Source: Zychaea mexicana
Taxonomy: Eukaryota; Mucoromycota; Mucoromycetes; Mucorales; Lichtheimiaceae
DNA length: 64,000 nucleotides
Assembly: GCF_025766255.1 (NCBI RefSeq)
Contig: NW_026516702.1
Location: forward strand, 62,001-126,000
Direction of reading: 5' to 3'
A program made the position numbers and the translations under genes. Below the pieces are notes generated by a model. It was not told the origin of the DNA, did not search any database, and saw nothing but the letters and a program-made list of their open reading frames with translations. This document shows, piece by piece, positions 35,299 to 46,231 of the stretch (its first letter is position 1; each line of letters begins with the position of its first letter).

Positions 35299-36466
35299 TC
35301 AGTACGCATTTGGCGTTTGTGCTTTGATATGTGGTGACGAACCGGCAGCACCAGGAGCTGAAGAGCCAGTGTTCAAATGAGGCGAGTAGTATTGCGGTTG
35401 ACCAGCATCCGACAAGATATGTACAGTATCGTCCTGTGCATAGCCTGTTGTTGCTGGTCCTCCGGCTGCAGCAGTATAGCCATATCCACCCGCATAGCCA
35501 CCAGCTGCTGATGCAGGTTGCTTATAACCAGCATAAGGAGACTGCGGAGGATAGTCGTAGTAACTCTCATATTCTTGGTAGTTGCCTTGATTGCTGTAGT
35601 AATTACCACCGGACGGAGCTGGTGCCTGGTTAGATGTAGGCGATGACGCGTGATATGCTGGTTCGTTTTTCGACGACGTTACTGCCATGGGAACATCCTC
35701 CTTAAAGTCGTACACATCGTAATCATCGTCGTAAATATCCGAACTTTTTTGAGCGTAAACAAAGATTATCAGGAACAGCCAGAAAGCGGCAATAAGAATG
35801 CATCCCAACCATACACCATCGGTAAGCCCTATTCGAAAAAAAACGTTGAGTCGTTGAGATAAAGCAATAAGGAAATGGGGAAAATCGATCTTACAGCAGC
35901 GATATTGGGTAGTCGATTCAGCCCAGTTCATGCAATATGCTGCAAACCCACGATTCGCTGTTGTGGGTCCGTCTTCATCATGACCGCCAATCCATGGGAA
36001 AACACCTCCCTCGAGTGTGTTGTAGACAATGACTGCAATCATAAGCGCCAGATTTAGAATACCCATCGTACGATCGCCCCGGATGGATTTCACATTAGAC
36101 ATGCTGACCATGTTAAGTGCTATCGAGCAAATCACCGAGACACCAGGTCCAACAAAATAAAGCACATACTATTAAAAACCAAAAAGATATAAAATAAGTT
36201 TATCCCTTTAGCTTTGGTTGTAACCTTAAAACAACAGTATAAAAGGACTCACAGGAATATGCTCAGGGAACCAAGGCCCTGAGTCGTCCTGCTTGGTCAG
36301 CAATACAATATTGGCTATTCCAAGCGTGTTAGTTCAATCTGTCGAGGCTTCATCAACAGAGATGGTAATGAGTAACTGACTAACCAATGTGGCAAGCAAG
36401 CGCTGCCAAGCTTAATATGAGTAATATGAACCGGAAAAACGCTAACCAGAACACTCGAGCGCGCAT
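35299..36466 (-). CDS. Four-TM membrane protein with a Tyr/Pro/Gly-rich cytosolic tail (MARVEL-like)
   Basis: The start at 36466 gives MRARVFWLAFFRFILLILSL, a first TM segment opening with basic residues. Further TM segments are YFVGPGVSVICSIALNMVS, LNLALMIAVIVYNTLEGG and WLGCILIAAFWLFLIIFVYA. An extracellular or lumenal loop between TM3 and TM4 carries Cys residues and NWAESTTQYRC. After TM4 the tail begins acidic (DIYDDDYDVYDFKEDVP) and becomes rich in Tyr, Gly, Ala, Pro and Ser (YQEYESYYDYPPQS, GGYAGGYGYTAAAGG), ending QTPNAY at 35299. Topology and tail suggest a MARVEL-type plasma-membrane organiser, but I do not recognise a diagnostic motif. Four exons with short introns. Confidence 0.75.
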
Positions 36467-37182
36467 ATTGCTATTTTCTTTTTTTTGATATGATAAAACG
36501 AGAGGAAAGGGGAGGAGACGCGCAAGTTTGAGCTAATAACAATCTCGCTTGCCGATTTCAAAAAATAACGATTGATTGCAATGAGGGTTAACGAAAGGAA
36601 GGTTAGGAAAGGGGATAGTCTTGCTCGAGCCTAGATGTCCCACAATGGCGACAAATTAATTGCGCTTTTGTGCTACCAGCGGCTTAGGCCTTTTATCTTG
36701 GTATTATCGCTTATTGCGCGAGCCGGATTAAATATGAAGTACCAGTGCCTCACAAGCTATTCCCGTGACATTAAGTTACGGCTATTTCCCATTAGCATCC
36801 ATTTAATAGCGACATGACAACAATAACGAGTTGAAAACAAGTGGAAGATCACCTTTGCGTTTGTACCTCTTTGTCTCACGGTTTATCTCTCCGCCACCAG
36901 ATCACATTTGGCAACAACCCATCACCGCTTTGTAGTGCTGGACAGTTCAAATCATCTCACTTGCAATGTATAACTTCGACTTTGTGTGACCATCTCGTCG
37001 AATCTTATTTCTATTTCGTTTTCCTTTATGCTCTCAAGTAGCCCAAACCATGAATTAAAGTGTGTTGTCACTTTAAGATCGATGTAAATCAAAACAAGAC
37101 CAGTTATCGTCAATCAAGAACCCACCCTCCTCTTTAATTTATTAAACAACATCCTTCTCATTTTATCATTTTTCCAATTCTG
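36467..37182. other. 0.7 kb intergenic, nothing recognised
   Basis: Contains the upstream region of the four-TM gene, with a purine-rich GAAAGG/GGAGG tract (36500-36520), and the 3' UTR of the first sulfatase. No further feature seen. Confidence 0.4.
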
Positions 37183-39966
37183 CTAATTTCCAAATAAGCC
37201 GTAAAAGCCGTACTTGCTCCAATTCACTTTAGCTTCAAGTAACTCTTTAGGAAGTGGGTTTTCGCGCTCCTTTAATTCCACTTCACTAGGTACATGATGC
37301 CCTACCGACTGTGAAGGTTGTGGCACAAGGCTTATAAGGCGCTGCACTTCTTCATTGCTCATAGATTGGTCTTCCAAGGATTCGATAATTTGGGGAAGAA
37401 GCTTGCACTTTGTATCATCCGGTTTAAATATACTGCACTGCTGTAAAGAGCGAGAAGACGGTAAGGAGGCTGTGGTCTGCTGCTCAAAATAGGGAGGATC
37501 TTCGTTCAAAGGCAAGTAAAAAGAAAGGCACTCCTTGTACGAAACTTTTGGCATCCGTCTATAGAAGACATCATACTACAGTGATTGTCGTTAGTTTGAT
37601 ATCCAGTGTCAACCTATCTATTTTAAACAGAAAAGACCGCAACTTATAATAGAAAAAAAGCAATCACCTTCTCATCGAGAGCATCTGCCAGTGTCTGAAC
37701 ATCATTGTTACTAGGATGAAGTAAACGCCAAGGATCTCGACAAGTACGGTCATGGCATGTTTTTAAAACACTCAGCAATGCATCCAGCCGATCAATGAGC
37801 TCGGTAGTAGCTTCACTTGATCCATAAATATTATAAAGCTCGTAAGGATCCTCCTTTAGATCATAAAGTTCGTGCTCACCAGTACACCAAACAGTATACT
37901 TATCTACATGATGGTTTCTTGTTATTATCGCGAAAATAAACGGCCATATTTTACAACTCCACTTACAATTATAGCGCTCCGATATGATGCGAAGAGATTT
38001 GTAAGTATTGGGACCTGGAGGAAAATCATCGTAATGGTCATATCTGCAAAAAAATGATCAGTTAGTGTCACAGCTTCAACGAGTGAAAGCGTCACTTTTA
38101 TTTACATACTCAAGTATTATTTTCTTGTACCAAAACTCTACCGCGAACGACTCTTTGGATACAGGCTTTGGATGGCTGCGGAGCCTATCAGTCCAAGGGA
38201 TTACACCACCATCGACCCAATCAGGTACATAATCATCGCCACCGGCAAGCGCAAGGAACGTAGGAGCCAGATCGTGATGAGCGCTGACAATATCGCTGAC
38301 ATGATCCTTGGCAACGCCTGGACCACGAACAACTAGTGGAATACTAACAAATAAGCAGAGGTTAATAAGAGTATAGCTAGAGGAACAAGTGATTCAGCAA
38401 AGCATTAGCTACTTACTTTATATCTTCTTCGATATCGGTTGTCTTTCCTGAATAGGCCCTATGCTGACCAAGATGATACCTGCATTGAAGAAAAGAGTCA
38501 ATAAAGTTAGTCATCTCTCTTATGCAAGTGAATAACATATTAAGGCAATGGCGCTTACCCGTTGTCTGTGCTAAAGACAATATACGTGCTATCAAGCTTG
38601 CCTTGAATTTCAAGTTCTTCAATAACGGAGCCCACCATCTCATCCACAGCTTGCAGTGCCCGTAACCGCTGACGATATGCTTCATCGAGATATGCAACTT
38701 CAGTCTCATTTAGGCGGTCCATTAATTTCCAGTACGAGGCCGTTTTGGTTCGATTGGCTGGGTTGAAATTTGGTGTCCGAGGAACTATGACAGCGAGAAT
38801 GAATATTGAATGCTCTTCAAAGATTAAGTCTGTTTGACAAGCAAGTATATACTTTTAACATTTTTAAACAGGTGAGCATGTCGTGAAGCCGGAACAGGTG
38901 GCTCACTTTTAAGAAAGCTTAACCCGTATTGAGGCCCCATTTTGCTCTGAGAATGCGGAGCTGTAGGCGCAACTAAAAGGATGTGCGTTTAAAAAAGTCG
39001 AGTCAATTAAACCTAGACAACCTTAAATATCACTACGATACATACGCCATAGGAAGAACGGTTTATCTTTGCCGCGTTGGCATCTTAAAGTAGCCAAAGC
39101 TTTGGCATGGATGGCATCAGTCTGGTACGTATTCTTATAATATACGGGAGGTTGTCCGTTTCGTGAAAACACTGCGTTATTGTATACATAGGTGTAAGGG
39201 TCCACCAATTGATCTGTTTCATATAACAGATGAGTGAAAAATTGCTCATTGAAAAGTACTAATTTGGCACTTGAGATTTTACCTTGATAATCGAATCTGC
39301 GTACAGTATTTACTTAAATTGGTCAGTATATGTACTTGGTAGTCATAGGCGTGGAAAGTTGAATATAAAGATATTGTTATGTTACCCGGCAGGTGTCGGT
39401 TTGTTGTAATTGATTATATTGTAATCGTTCATCATTTTACCAATAAAATAGTTTGAATACCCAGCCTTTTAATCATTGATTAGTAACTTGAAAACAGGAT
39501 GAGCGTTAAAAACACGAAATCACCTTTTTCATCCATAACGGCAAATAATCTTCACCCAAACGTTCGAGGTTGAATTTGTTGTATCCACCGTGCGGGAGAA
39601 TTAGACCGGTAACTCTGACAATCGTATAACATGATGTCACCTTATTGAGGCTTTGTTTATTGTCAAAATAATGGATACATACTTTGTATTGTGCGGACAT
39701 TGTCCACGTAAAAGGCTAACGCGACTCGGGCAGCATAAGGCGGCAGTGGCATAGTGGTTTCTGTAGAGTGTCCCTTGCTCCACAAGATGTTTTTGAACGT
39801 TTGGCATAAAGGAGAGAGAATCCATCCGCGCGTCTTGATCATCGGTGAAGATAAATACAATATTTGGTTTCACTCGCTCGGTGGCACTGTCACCCGTTCC
39901 GCCTGCTGCAACTGCTGCAACGGTAGAAACCACGGCCAGTGTAGCAAAAATAGCCTTGAACAGCAT
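37183..39966 (-). CDS. Secreted sulfatase, copy 1 (arylsulfatase / GlcNAc-6-sulfatase-like)
   Basis: Hydrolyses sulfate esters outside the cell or in the secretory pathway. The start at 39966 gives a signal peptide (MLFKAIFATLAVVSTVAAVA). Metal-binding block VFIFTDDQDARMDSLSFMP; formylglycine motif LCCPSRVSLLRGQ, with the modifiable Cys in C-x-P-S-R; then LPHGGYNKFN, GYSNYFIGKMMNDYN, a 14-nt microexon (39283-39296, FDYQ), TYVYNNAVFSRNGQPPVYY, VAPTAPHSQ, and YIVFSTDNG|YHLGQHRAYSGK with the second metal site. Late exons include IPLVVRGPGVAKDHVSD and YTVWCTGEHELYDLKEDPYEL. The C-terminal 120-residue extension ends WSKYGFYGLFGN at 37183. All catalytic blocks are present, so it is probably active. 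More than ten introns. Clear paralog of the gene at 42086-44978. Confidence 0.9.
39283..39296 (-). other. 14-nt microexon in sulfatase copy 1
   Basis: Bounded by an upstream intron 39297-39385 (89 nt) and a downstream intron 39214-39282 (69 nt), each GT..AG on the coding strand. It encodes the end of a Gly codon, Phe-Asp-Tyr-Gln, and the first base of Asp. Inclusion is needed to keep frame, since 14 is not a multiple of 3 and the flanking phases are 2 and 1. Confidence 0.85.
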
Positions 39967-40625
39967 CTTTATAAATAAAGTTTATAAGCTTGCACTCTTG
40001 TTTGTGAGCGTGGTCGACTGACGATTTGAAAGACTGTTGTAGCGTTAGTGAAAAAAATGACGCAAGTGAAAAAAAGAAGTATGATGACACACATTTCTTA
40101 AAGGCTTCATTTATAGGAGCTCGTACACTGCATTCCATTTTTCTGAAAAATAACGTGTGGTGGCGTATCTACTGATACCCAACTACTGAGAAATTGTGCT
40201 CCTCGAACCTCCTATAGGACGTATACGTATAACGAAGGAGAGCTGTCTACCGTCATGCATAATAAAGCTTAAACATGCAGTAATACAAAGATAAGTTTTT
40301 CGCAACTGGCCCCAACCGTTCACATTCAAAATAAGAAAACGGAAGCGGGTCGATCATGTGGTTGGCTTTCTACCGTAATAATCTCAAGGGTTGCTGAGCT
40401 AATCATGCTGATTTCCCATACAACTATTTTCTATTTGTTCAGCATGCTGTCACTACAAAATATAAGAGCAGTTCCACTCTTTCATCATATATCAGAACTT
40501 TAGAATAATATGCAAATGTAGTGCTAACCCTCGTTAAAGGAAATTGGTTTATGCTATAAGTATGACTAATGCGCAAATCTAAATCGATATCAGTTTTACA
40601 GCAAGTTCTTTAATTTAGCGGCCTG
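39967..40625. other. 0.66 kb intergenic, nothing recognised
   Basis: Promoter region of sulfatase copy 1 and the 3' flank of the dead glycosyltransferase. No further feature seen. Confidence 0.45.
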
Positions 40626-41963
40626 TCAAGGCTTCTTAACATGTCTGCTTAATTTGATCAACACATATCGGGTGGTCCATCCGAAAGCAAAGATAATAGT
40701 AAAAAGGCAGAAGTACAAGTCGTAGTCGTATGCTTTTAGAAAATTAAGTCTTTTTGCAATGTCGCGCCGATGCTGTAAGTAACCGTCTTTGCTGGTAAAC
40801 AGAGCTTCTTCGCCTAAATCTGCCCCTCGGACCACTGCATGCTGTGCATGTATTTGAGCCAATTGCTTGTGCCGGTCCACGTTGCTCTGAATAACCCATA
40901 GCAGTGGCTCAAAAACATTCTCCTTGCGATCCATATCCAAGTATCCTCCGAGCTGTTCACGGTCGAAATGCAAAACATTCGCAGGGTGGTCACCACAGAA
41001 AGGTCTAATCACCGTGCGCTTTCCAGCGTAAAGAGCCTCGAATAGGGACATGCCACCGCCGTGGGATACAAAAGTAGTTACCGACGGGTGTTTGAGAATG
41101 GACCCCGTTGGATTAAGAGAGTACCGGACTGTTTCTCCGTGTTCCGGAAATCAGTGGTGTTATACTGGCAACAGTTTCTGGAAAGTCTGACTTTCCTACG
41201 CCCACAGCAATCCGTCGAATATTCCAGCCTCCTGCAAATGCAAAAGCTCCGCCCAGATGCGCCCTGTTTCTTCTGGTCTCACCGACAAGAGCTGGCCAAA
41301 TGCAACAAACACAACACGCTTGTGTCTATCGAGGAACTGTTGGATAGGTGGCGTCAAAGGTTCGTATACAGCGTTAAAGATCGGCCCAGTCATTTCGACA
41401 ATTGGCCTTATTGGTCTGGCTGGCTCTGCACCAAAGCAGTTGTTCACAATTTTGAGAACGCGTCTGTATCGCCATGTATTGACATCAGCCAAAGTTGTCG
41501 GTTCCGTAGTTGATAGAAATCTTTAAGTTGTAATCCCCTGCTTCAATATGCATCGATGAGAGAAAGTGATAATCTGCAGGACCGCTTTGCAAGAGTTAAG
41601 TGCTCCGTCGAAAAATTCCACCTGCTATATCTAAAAAATCTTTGTTGACATATGGTGTCGACGCATCTGTTTTTTCTATAGAAAAAAAATAGCAGAAAAT
41701 GTTTTGAATGGAGGTCTAGCGTGAAAGGAAATTCTGAATGCTTTGTTAAGCTTGCCTGGTAATAACTTAATAATCATGGTAATAATGGAAGGGATTTTGG
41801 CTGCGCTGGCTGCATCGATGCATTCAGGAACAAACAGTTCGCACATAACGACATAGACTTTTTGAGTCGAGATACACATTGTTTCTCCTATCTTAAATTT
41901 GTGGTTTTCTAAACGACTTGTATGCAAACAACGCCTTAGAGGATCTTTAAGCACCTTGTGCAT
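40626..41963 (-). pseudogene. UDP-glycosyltransferase (GT1) relic
   Basis: Minus-strand remnants of a family-1 glycosyltransferase. Acceptor-domain piece: ELFVPECIDAASAAKIPSII, then after a possible intron TDASTPYVNKDFLDIAGG. Donor-domain pieces: PLTPPIQQFLDRHKRVVFVAFG, LLHLQEAGIFDGLLWA, then KHPSVTTFVSHGGGMSLFEA and DREQLGGYLDMDRKENV, the UDP-sugar-binding signature region. C-terminal TM anchor LYFCLFTIIFAFGWTTRY, stop at 40626. Damage: the N-terminal third is missing (upstream DNA runs straight into the end of sulfatase copy 2); there is a stop after AGGIFRRST, a stop and frame loss between FGQLLSV-type and NNCFG pieces, and several stops between GLLWA (about 41196) and the TFVSHGGG exon. 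The membrane-anchored GT1 type is common in Mucorales; the substrate of the ancestor is unknown. Confidence 0.75.
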
Positions 41964-42085
41964 CTTGTTTAAATCGATAGGGGTGTATACTCGGGTCCAT
42001 TATCTCGACATAATGTATCTTTATTGAAATAATTTCAAGTTTGAAAACCCTTTTTCTTATTCAATAGTTAACAATAACACTACTA

Positions 42086-44978
42086 TCAATTTCCAAATTT
42101 ACTATAAAATCCATGTTTGACCCAATCCACTTGGGTATCAAGCAATTCCCGTGGAACTGGACTTGCTAGCTGGTCCAACTCCTCCTTACTTGGCACCCTA
42201 GATCCCAAATCAGACCCGGAAGGCCGTGGGATCAAATTAAAAAGTCGATGAGCCTCAGCTTTGCTGATAGCTTTAAATGGACGCTCTTCTTCTTCATGTT
42301 GAGAGATATGATGCTGGCACATTCCAAATTCTTTTTGCACGAAAGCAGCTCGTCTGTACTGCTGTTGTATGAAGCGAGGTGCCGTAGATTGGGTATCGTC
42401 AAGAGAAGCTAGCTCTGAAGCAATCTTGTAGCTGTCACCTAGTAGGATATCATTCGGTTCTTCATTGTAAGCCGAGAAATATGCAAGACATTCCTTGAAT
42501 GCGACTTTGCGGAAACGGTGGTACAAAACATCGTACTGTGTAGTTTGTAATAAGCGTAATAGCGTGTAAATGTTCTGCTTATATTGCTCTCGCCGCCATC
42601 ATATCGATGTAGTAATTCAAACGAAAAAGTATTTTACCTTGTCATCGAGAGCATCTGCAAGCGTTCGGACACCCTCGTTGCCAGGATGAAGCACCCGCCA
42701 GGGGTCACGACATGTAGCCCCACGACATGTTTGGAGCACGCTCAAGACAGCATCTAACCGATCAATGAGCTGAATGCTCACTTTATCCGACCCATAAATA
42801 TTTTGCAGCTCATATGGATCTTCCTTTAAATCGAACAGTTCATGTTCACCGGTGCACCAAACAGCGTATTTGTCTACAAGATTTAAATTCCTTTTTAGAA
42901 ACAATAAAATCATATTTATGCATATGAACTTTAAGGTGTCTTGGCTTTTGAACTCACAGTTATACTTTTCCGAAATGACACGGAGAGTTTTATACGTATT
43001 TGGACCATACGGAGCACTCAAATGTGGTTTGTACCTGTACATGCTCTTTAGAAACAACGATAATAGCAATAGTAATCTTCGATTTTTTGGTTGATCATGT
43101 ATGTATACTTTTTACTTACTCGTTTAAAAGCTGCTCAAACCAAAACTCGACGGCAAATGTTTCTTCAGAAGCAGGCTTAGGATGACTTTGGAGTTCAGTC
43201 GTCCATGGAATCACACCGCCATCGACCCATCCAGGCACATATTTGTCACCGCGAGCCAGCGCAAGGAACGTAGGAGCCAGGTCGTGATGGGCGCTGACAA
43301 GATCGCTTACATGGCCCTTAGAAACCCCGGGACCGCGAACAATAAGTGGAACACTACATTTAATTAACAATTATTATGTATTTCTCACGCAAAAACAAAA
43401 ATAAATTATTGGGGCTTTCCGTACTTTATGTCTTCTTCAATATTCGTAGTTTTTCCAGCGTAAGCCCTGTGATGTCCCAAATGATATCTGGGATTTTACG
43501 AGTATTAATGAGTACAAATGTATCAGCAAAATATATAATTACTTATACCATGTTCTTACCCGTTATCTGCGCTGTAGACAATATATGTGTTGTCAAGTTT
43601 CCCTTGGATCTCAAGCTCTTCAAAAAGAGCACCGACCATTTCATCAACCGCCTGAAGAGCACGCAAACGACGACGATATGTTTCATCCAACTCCTCTACT
43701 TCAGTTTCTGTGAGGCGGTCCAAGAACTTCCAGTACGAAGCTGTTTTTGTTTGGTTGGTAGGATTAAAATTGGGTCGACGAGGAACTATAGAAAACAATA
43801 AAGTAAAATTTGCGGTCAGATAACGACGAATAGACGAGGTGACCAGAAAAGCTTACATACTTTTCACATCTTCAAACAGATGAGCATGGCGCGCAGCTGA
43901 AATTGGTGGCTCGCTCTGAATGGTTTCCAAACCACCCTGATCAAACTTGAATTGGCCATGAGGAGCCATAGGAGCAACTAACAAGCGGAGTAATGTGATG
44001 TTTAGACACGAATTTGTCAACATCATAAACAGATTTACAAATGTCAAAGAAGCTAATAACATACCCCATAAAAAGAAAGGATCATCGTTACCGCGCCGTG
44101 CTTTTAGTGTATTTAACGTTTTTGTGTGAATGGCATCTGTTTGGTAGGTGTCCTTGTAAAACACTGGAGGTTGACCATCACGAGAGAACACCGCAGTGTT
44201 GTAGGTATATGTAAAAGGATCAACGAGCTGATCTATAAATTAAGGTAACAATGTAGAAGTTAATATGTACAAAATCTCAATGATACTTCTACATCTAGCA
44301 TTTGTTTCTCTGTGCATGTACATACCTTGGTAATCGAATCTGAATATTTTTAACATTGTCAACGCCCCATAATTATTCATCTCATGCAAACACAGCGTAT
44401 CAACGTATAAATTACAAAAAGCCTTACCCAGCAGGTATCGGTTTATTATAGTTGTTGACAGTATACTCATTCATTAGCTTGCCAATATAGTAGTTGGAGT
44501 AACCAGCCTTCTTTAACCATAATGGCAAGTAATCTTCGCCCAACCCGAGACGATTGAACTTTTCGTATCCACCGTGTGGTGGGCTTACATCCGTAATACT
44601 ATATAAAATAGATCATTGTTACACTGGTCAATATCGTGGGGCTCGTCTCTTTAAACCTTGTTAAATCTTTCCCGAAGTTTACTTTGTATTATGTGCATAT
44701 TGTCCGCGTAAAAGGCCGACACGACTCGGACAACATACCGCAACGGTGGCATAATGGTTCTTGTAGACCGTTCCTTGTTCAACGAGATGTTTCTGTACAT
44801 TTGGCATATACGATAAAGAATCCATTCGAGCGTCTTGATCATCCGTGAAAATAAACAAAATATTGGGCTTTTGTTGTTGTTGTTGTTTGTTTGCTGTCGA
44901 TGGACCCACAACGGCACCTACAGCAGTAGAGGCTGCTATCGCCAAGACAGCCAACAGCGTGGTTGTCTTTGCAAGCAT
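42086..44978 (-). CDS. Secreted sulfatase, copy 2 (paralog of copy 1)
   Basis: The start at 44978 gives a signal peptide (MLAKTTTLLAVLAIAASTAV) followed by a short Gln run. Same block order and intron positions as copy 1: LFIFTDDQDARMDSLSYMP, VCCPSRVGLLRGQYAHNTK (formylglycine motif), HGGYEKFNRLGLGEDYLP, the 14-nt microexon at 44326-44339, TYTYNTAVFSRDGQPPVFY, VAPMAPHGQFKFDQGG, YIVYSADNG|YHLGHHRAYAGK, VPLIVRGPGVSKGHVSDLV, YAVWCTGEHELFDLKEDPYEL. The C-terminal extension is longer than in copy 1, with an added His/Glu-rich stretch (QHHISQHEEEERPF), and ends KHGFYSKFGN at 42086. Both catalytic sites look intact, so the pair may differ in substrate or expression. It arose by tandem duplication with copy 1; the two are now separated by a dead glycosyltransferase. 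Confidence 0.9.
44326..44339 (-). other. 14-nt microexon in sulfatase copy 2
   Basis: Identical in size, position and encoded residues (FDYQ) to the copy 1 microexon, with one third-position base change (TAC for TAT). Flanking introns are 44340-44427 (88 nt) and 44233-44325 (93 nt). Conservation in both paralogs shows it predates the duplication. Confidence 0.85.
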
Positions 44979-44991
44979 AGTCTATGTTTGT

Positions 44992-45186
44992 TTAATGAGC
45001 TAACCTTGCAAAATCAAATCGCAGCTTCCAATCTTTATTTAAATACGAGTAAGCCATTATAGCAAATACGATCGCACAGATGGCGTTATGTAGCACAGAT
45101 ATTGTTGCTATCATAAATGGCATCATTCTTTGCGAGAATTTGTTGACACGACCCATCATACACTCCGATACTATCAAAAGGAGCAC
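44992..45186 (-). CDS. Small hydrophobic ORF, unknown
   Basis: An open frame just upstream of sulfatase copy 2 reads GVLLLIVSECMMG, then RMMPFMIATISVLHNAICAIV and FAIMAYSYLNKDWKLRFDF, i.e. two or three likely TM segments. It ends 14 bp before the sulfatase start. A TTTTTATCATAG acceptor-like site lies directly upstream, so it may be the last exon of a membrane-protein gene, but no first exon was found. It may equally be a relic. Confidence 0.25.
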   Translation of the reverse strand: MLLLIVSECMMGRVNKFSQRMMPFMIATISVLHNAICAIVFAIMAYSYLNKDWKLRFDFARLAH

Positions 45187-46231
45187 CCCACCTATGATAA
45201 AAAGGAGAAAACCGAGAAATTGTCATTCAACAATGGTGGGAATCGGATGAGAAGCTTTTAAAGAATTTTGCGTAATACAAAAACATTCTCTGATCGCCAT
45301 ACTATGTAAAGTGGCAGATTTTTGTTAAGTTTTTTTATTCTTTTTGAAGGGGGCCTATCTAACATGTCTGAACTTAGCAACAAAAAGATGGATTTATAAA
45401 ATTGTAGAAAGAACAATACAAGTTATTATCAACTTTCTACGCCCACCGAGTACACAGGGTACGCCATCCTCCTTGAATATCAATATCATTAAAATTAAAA
45501 ACACGGATCAGCTGATATATTGGTTGATAAATATCAAAGATGAATCAATCGGAAATATTATCGTCACTTGCCGAGTGAAGGCGATGGCGGGCAAAGCAGA
45601 ATTCAAGCAGAACCTGTGCTTCAAACGGCTTATATAATGATAATTAAACGTACAGTACAACTCACATGACGCTACCTTGCGTACGTCAGAGCCGAGACCC
45701 CAGAACGAGAGAGAGAGAGAGGCTCTTAAAAAATTGAGAAGAATGTTAGACCGTACGAACATTGGTTGCAAACTAAAAGCCACGGTGGCGATGATTGACT
45801 CCAATTGCAATAACGGAAAGTTGAATGAAAACCACGCAAAGTGTCCAACATTACGGTTCTTAGTAGATCCAACCGTTATAAAATATTGTGTATCACTTGT
45901 TTTATACATATCGTGATCAGAAAGGTAGTGCACACATTCTATTTTCACCATAGTAGATTTGCACGTAAAAGCTTACACGATTGGTTGCCTTCATAGTCTT
46001 CTGATTGGTCGAAATGCTAGCCGAGGAACTTGAGATCGGGCTTGAAGGAGATCTCCGCCTATAAAATTGGGTATTTTAAGCGCACAGACCTGGGAAAACA
46101 TTGACCCCAAGTTTGACAATAATCATTGGGTCCCTCAAGCATCAATAGAGGTAAAAAGTATGAGCGCCGAAAGGCAAATGCGAGAATAGTTTGTTTATTT
46201 AAATTTTCAAATGGATGTTCAGGGCAGATGC
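45187..46231. other. 1 kb intergenic, nothing recognised
   Basis: AT-rich, with a short GA repeat near 45705-45720. ORFs on both strands (45344-45637, 45508-45951) show no domain and AT-driven composition; I treat them as chance. Confidence 0.4.

Noticed and set aside
45344..45951. Overlapping ORFs of 97 and 147 codons on opposite strands
   Set aside because: AT-driven composition, no recognised motif and no splice context.
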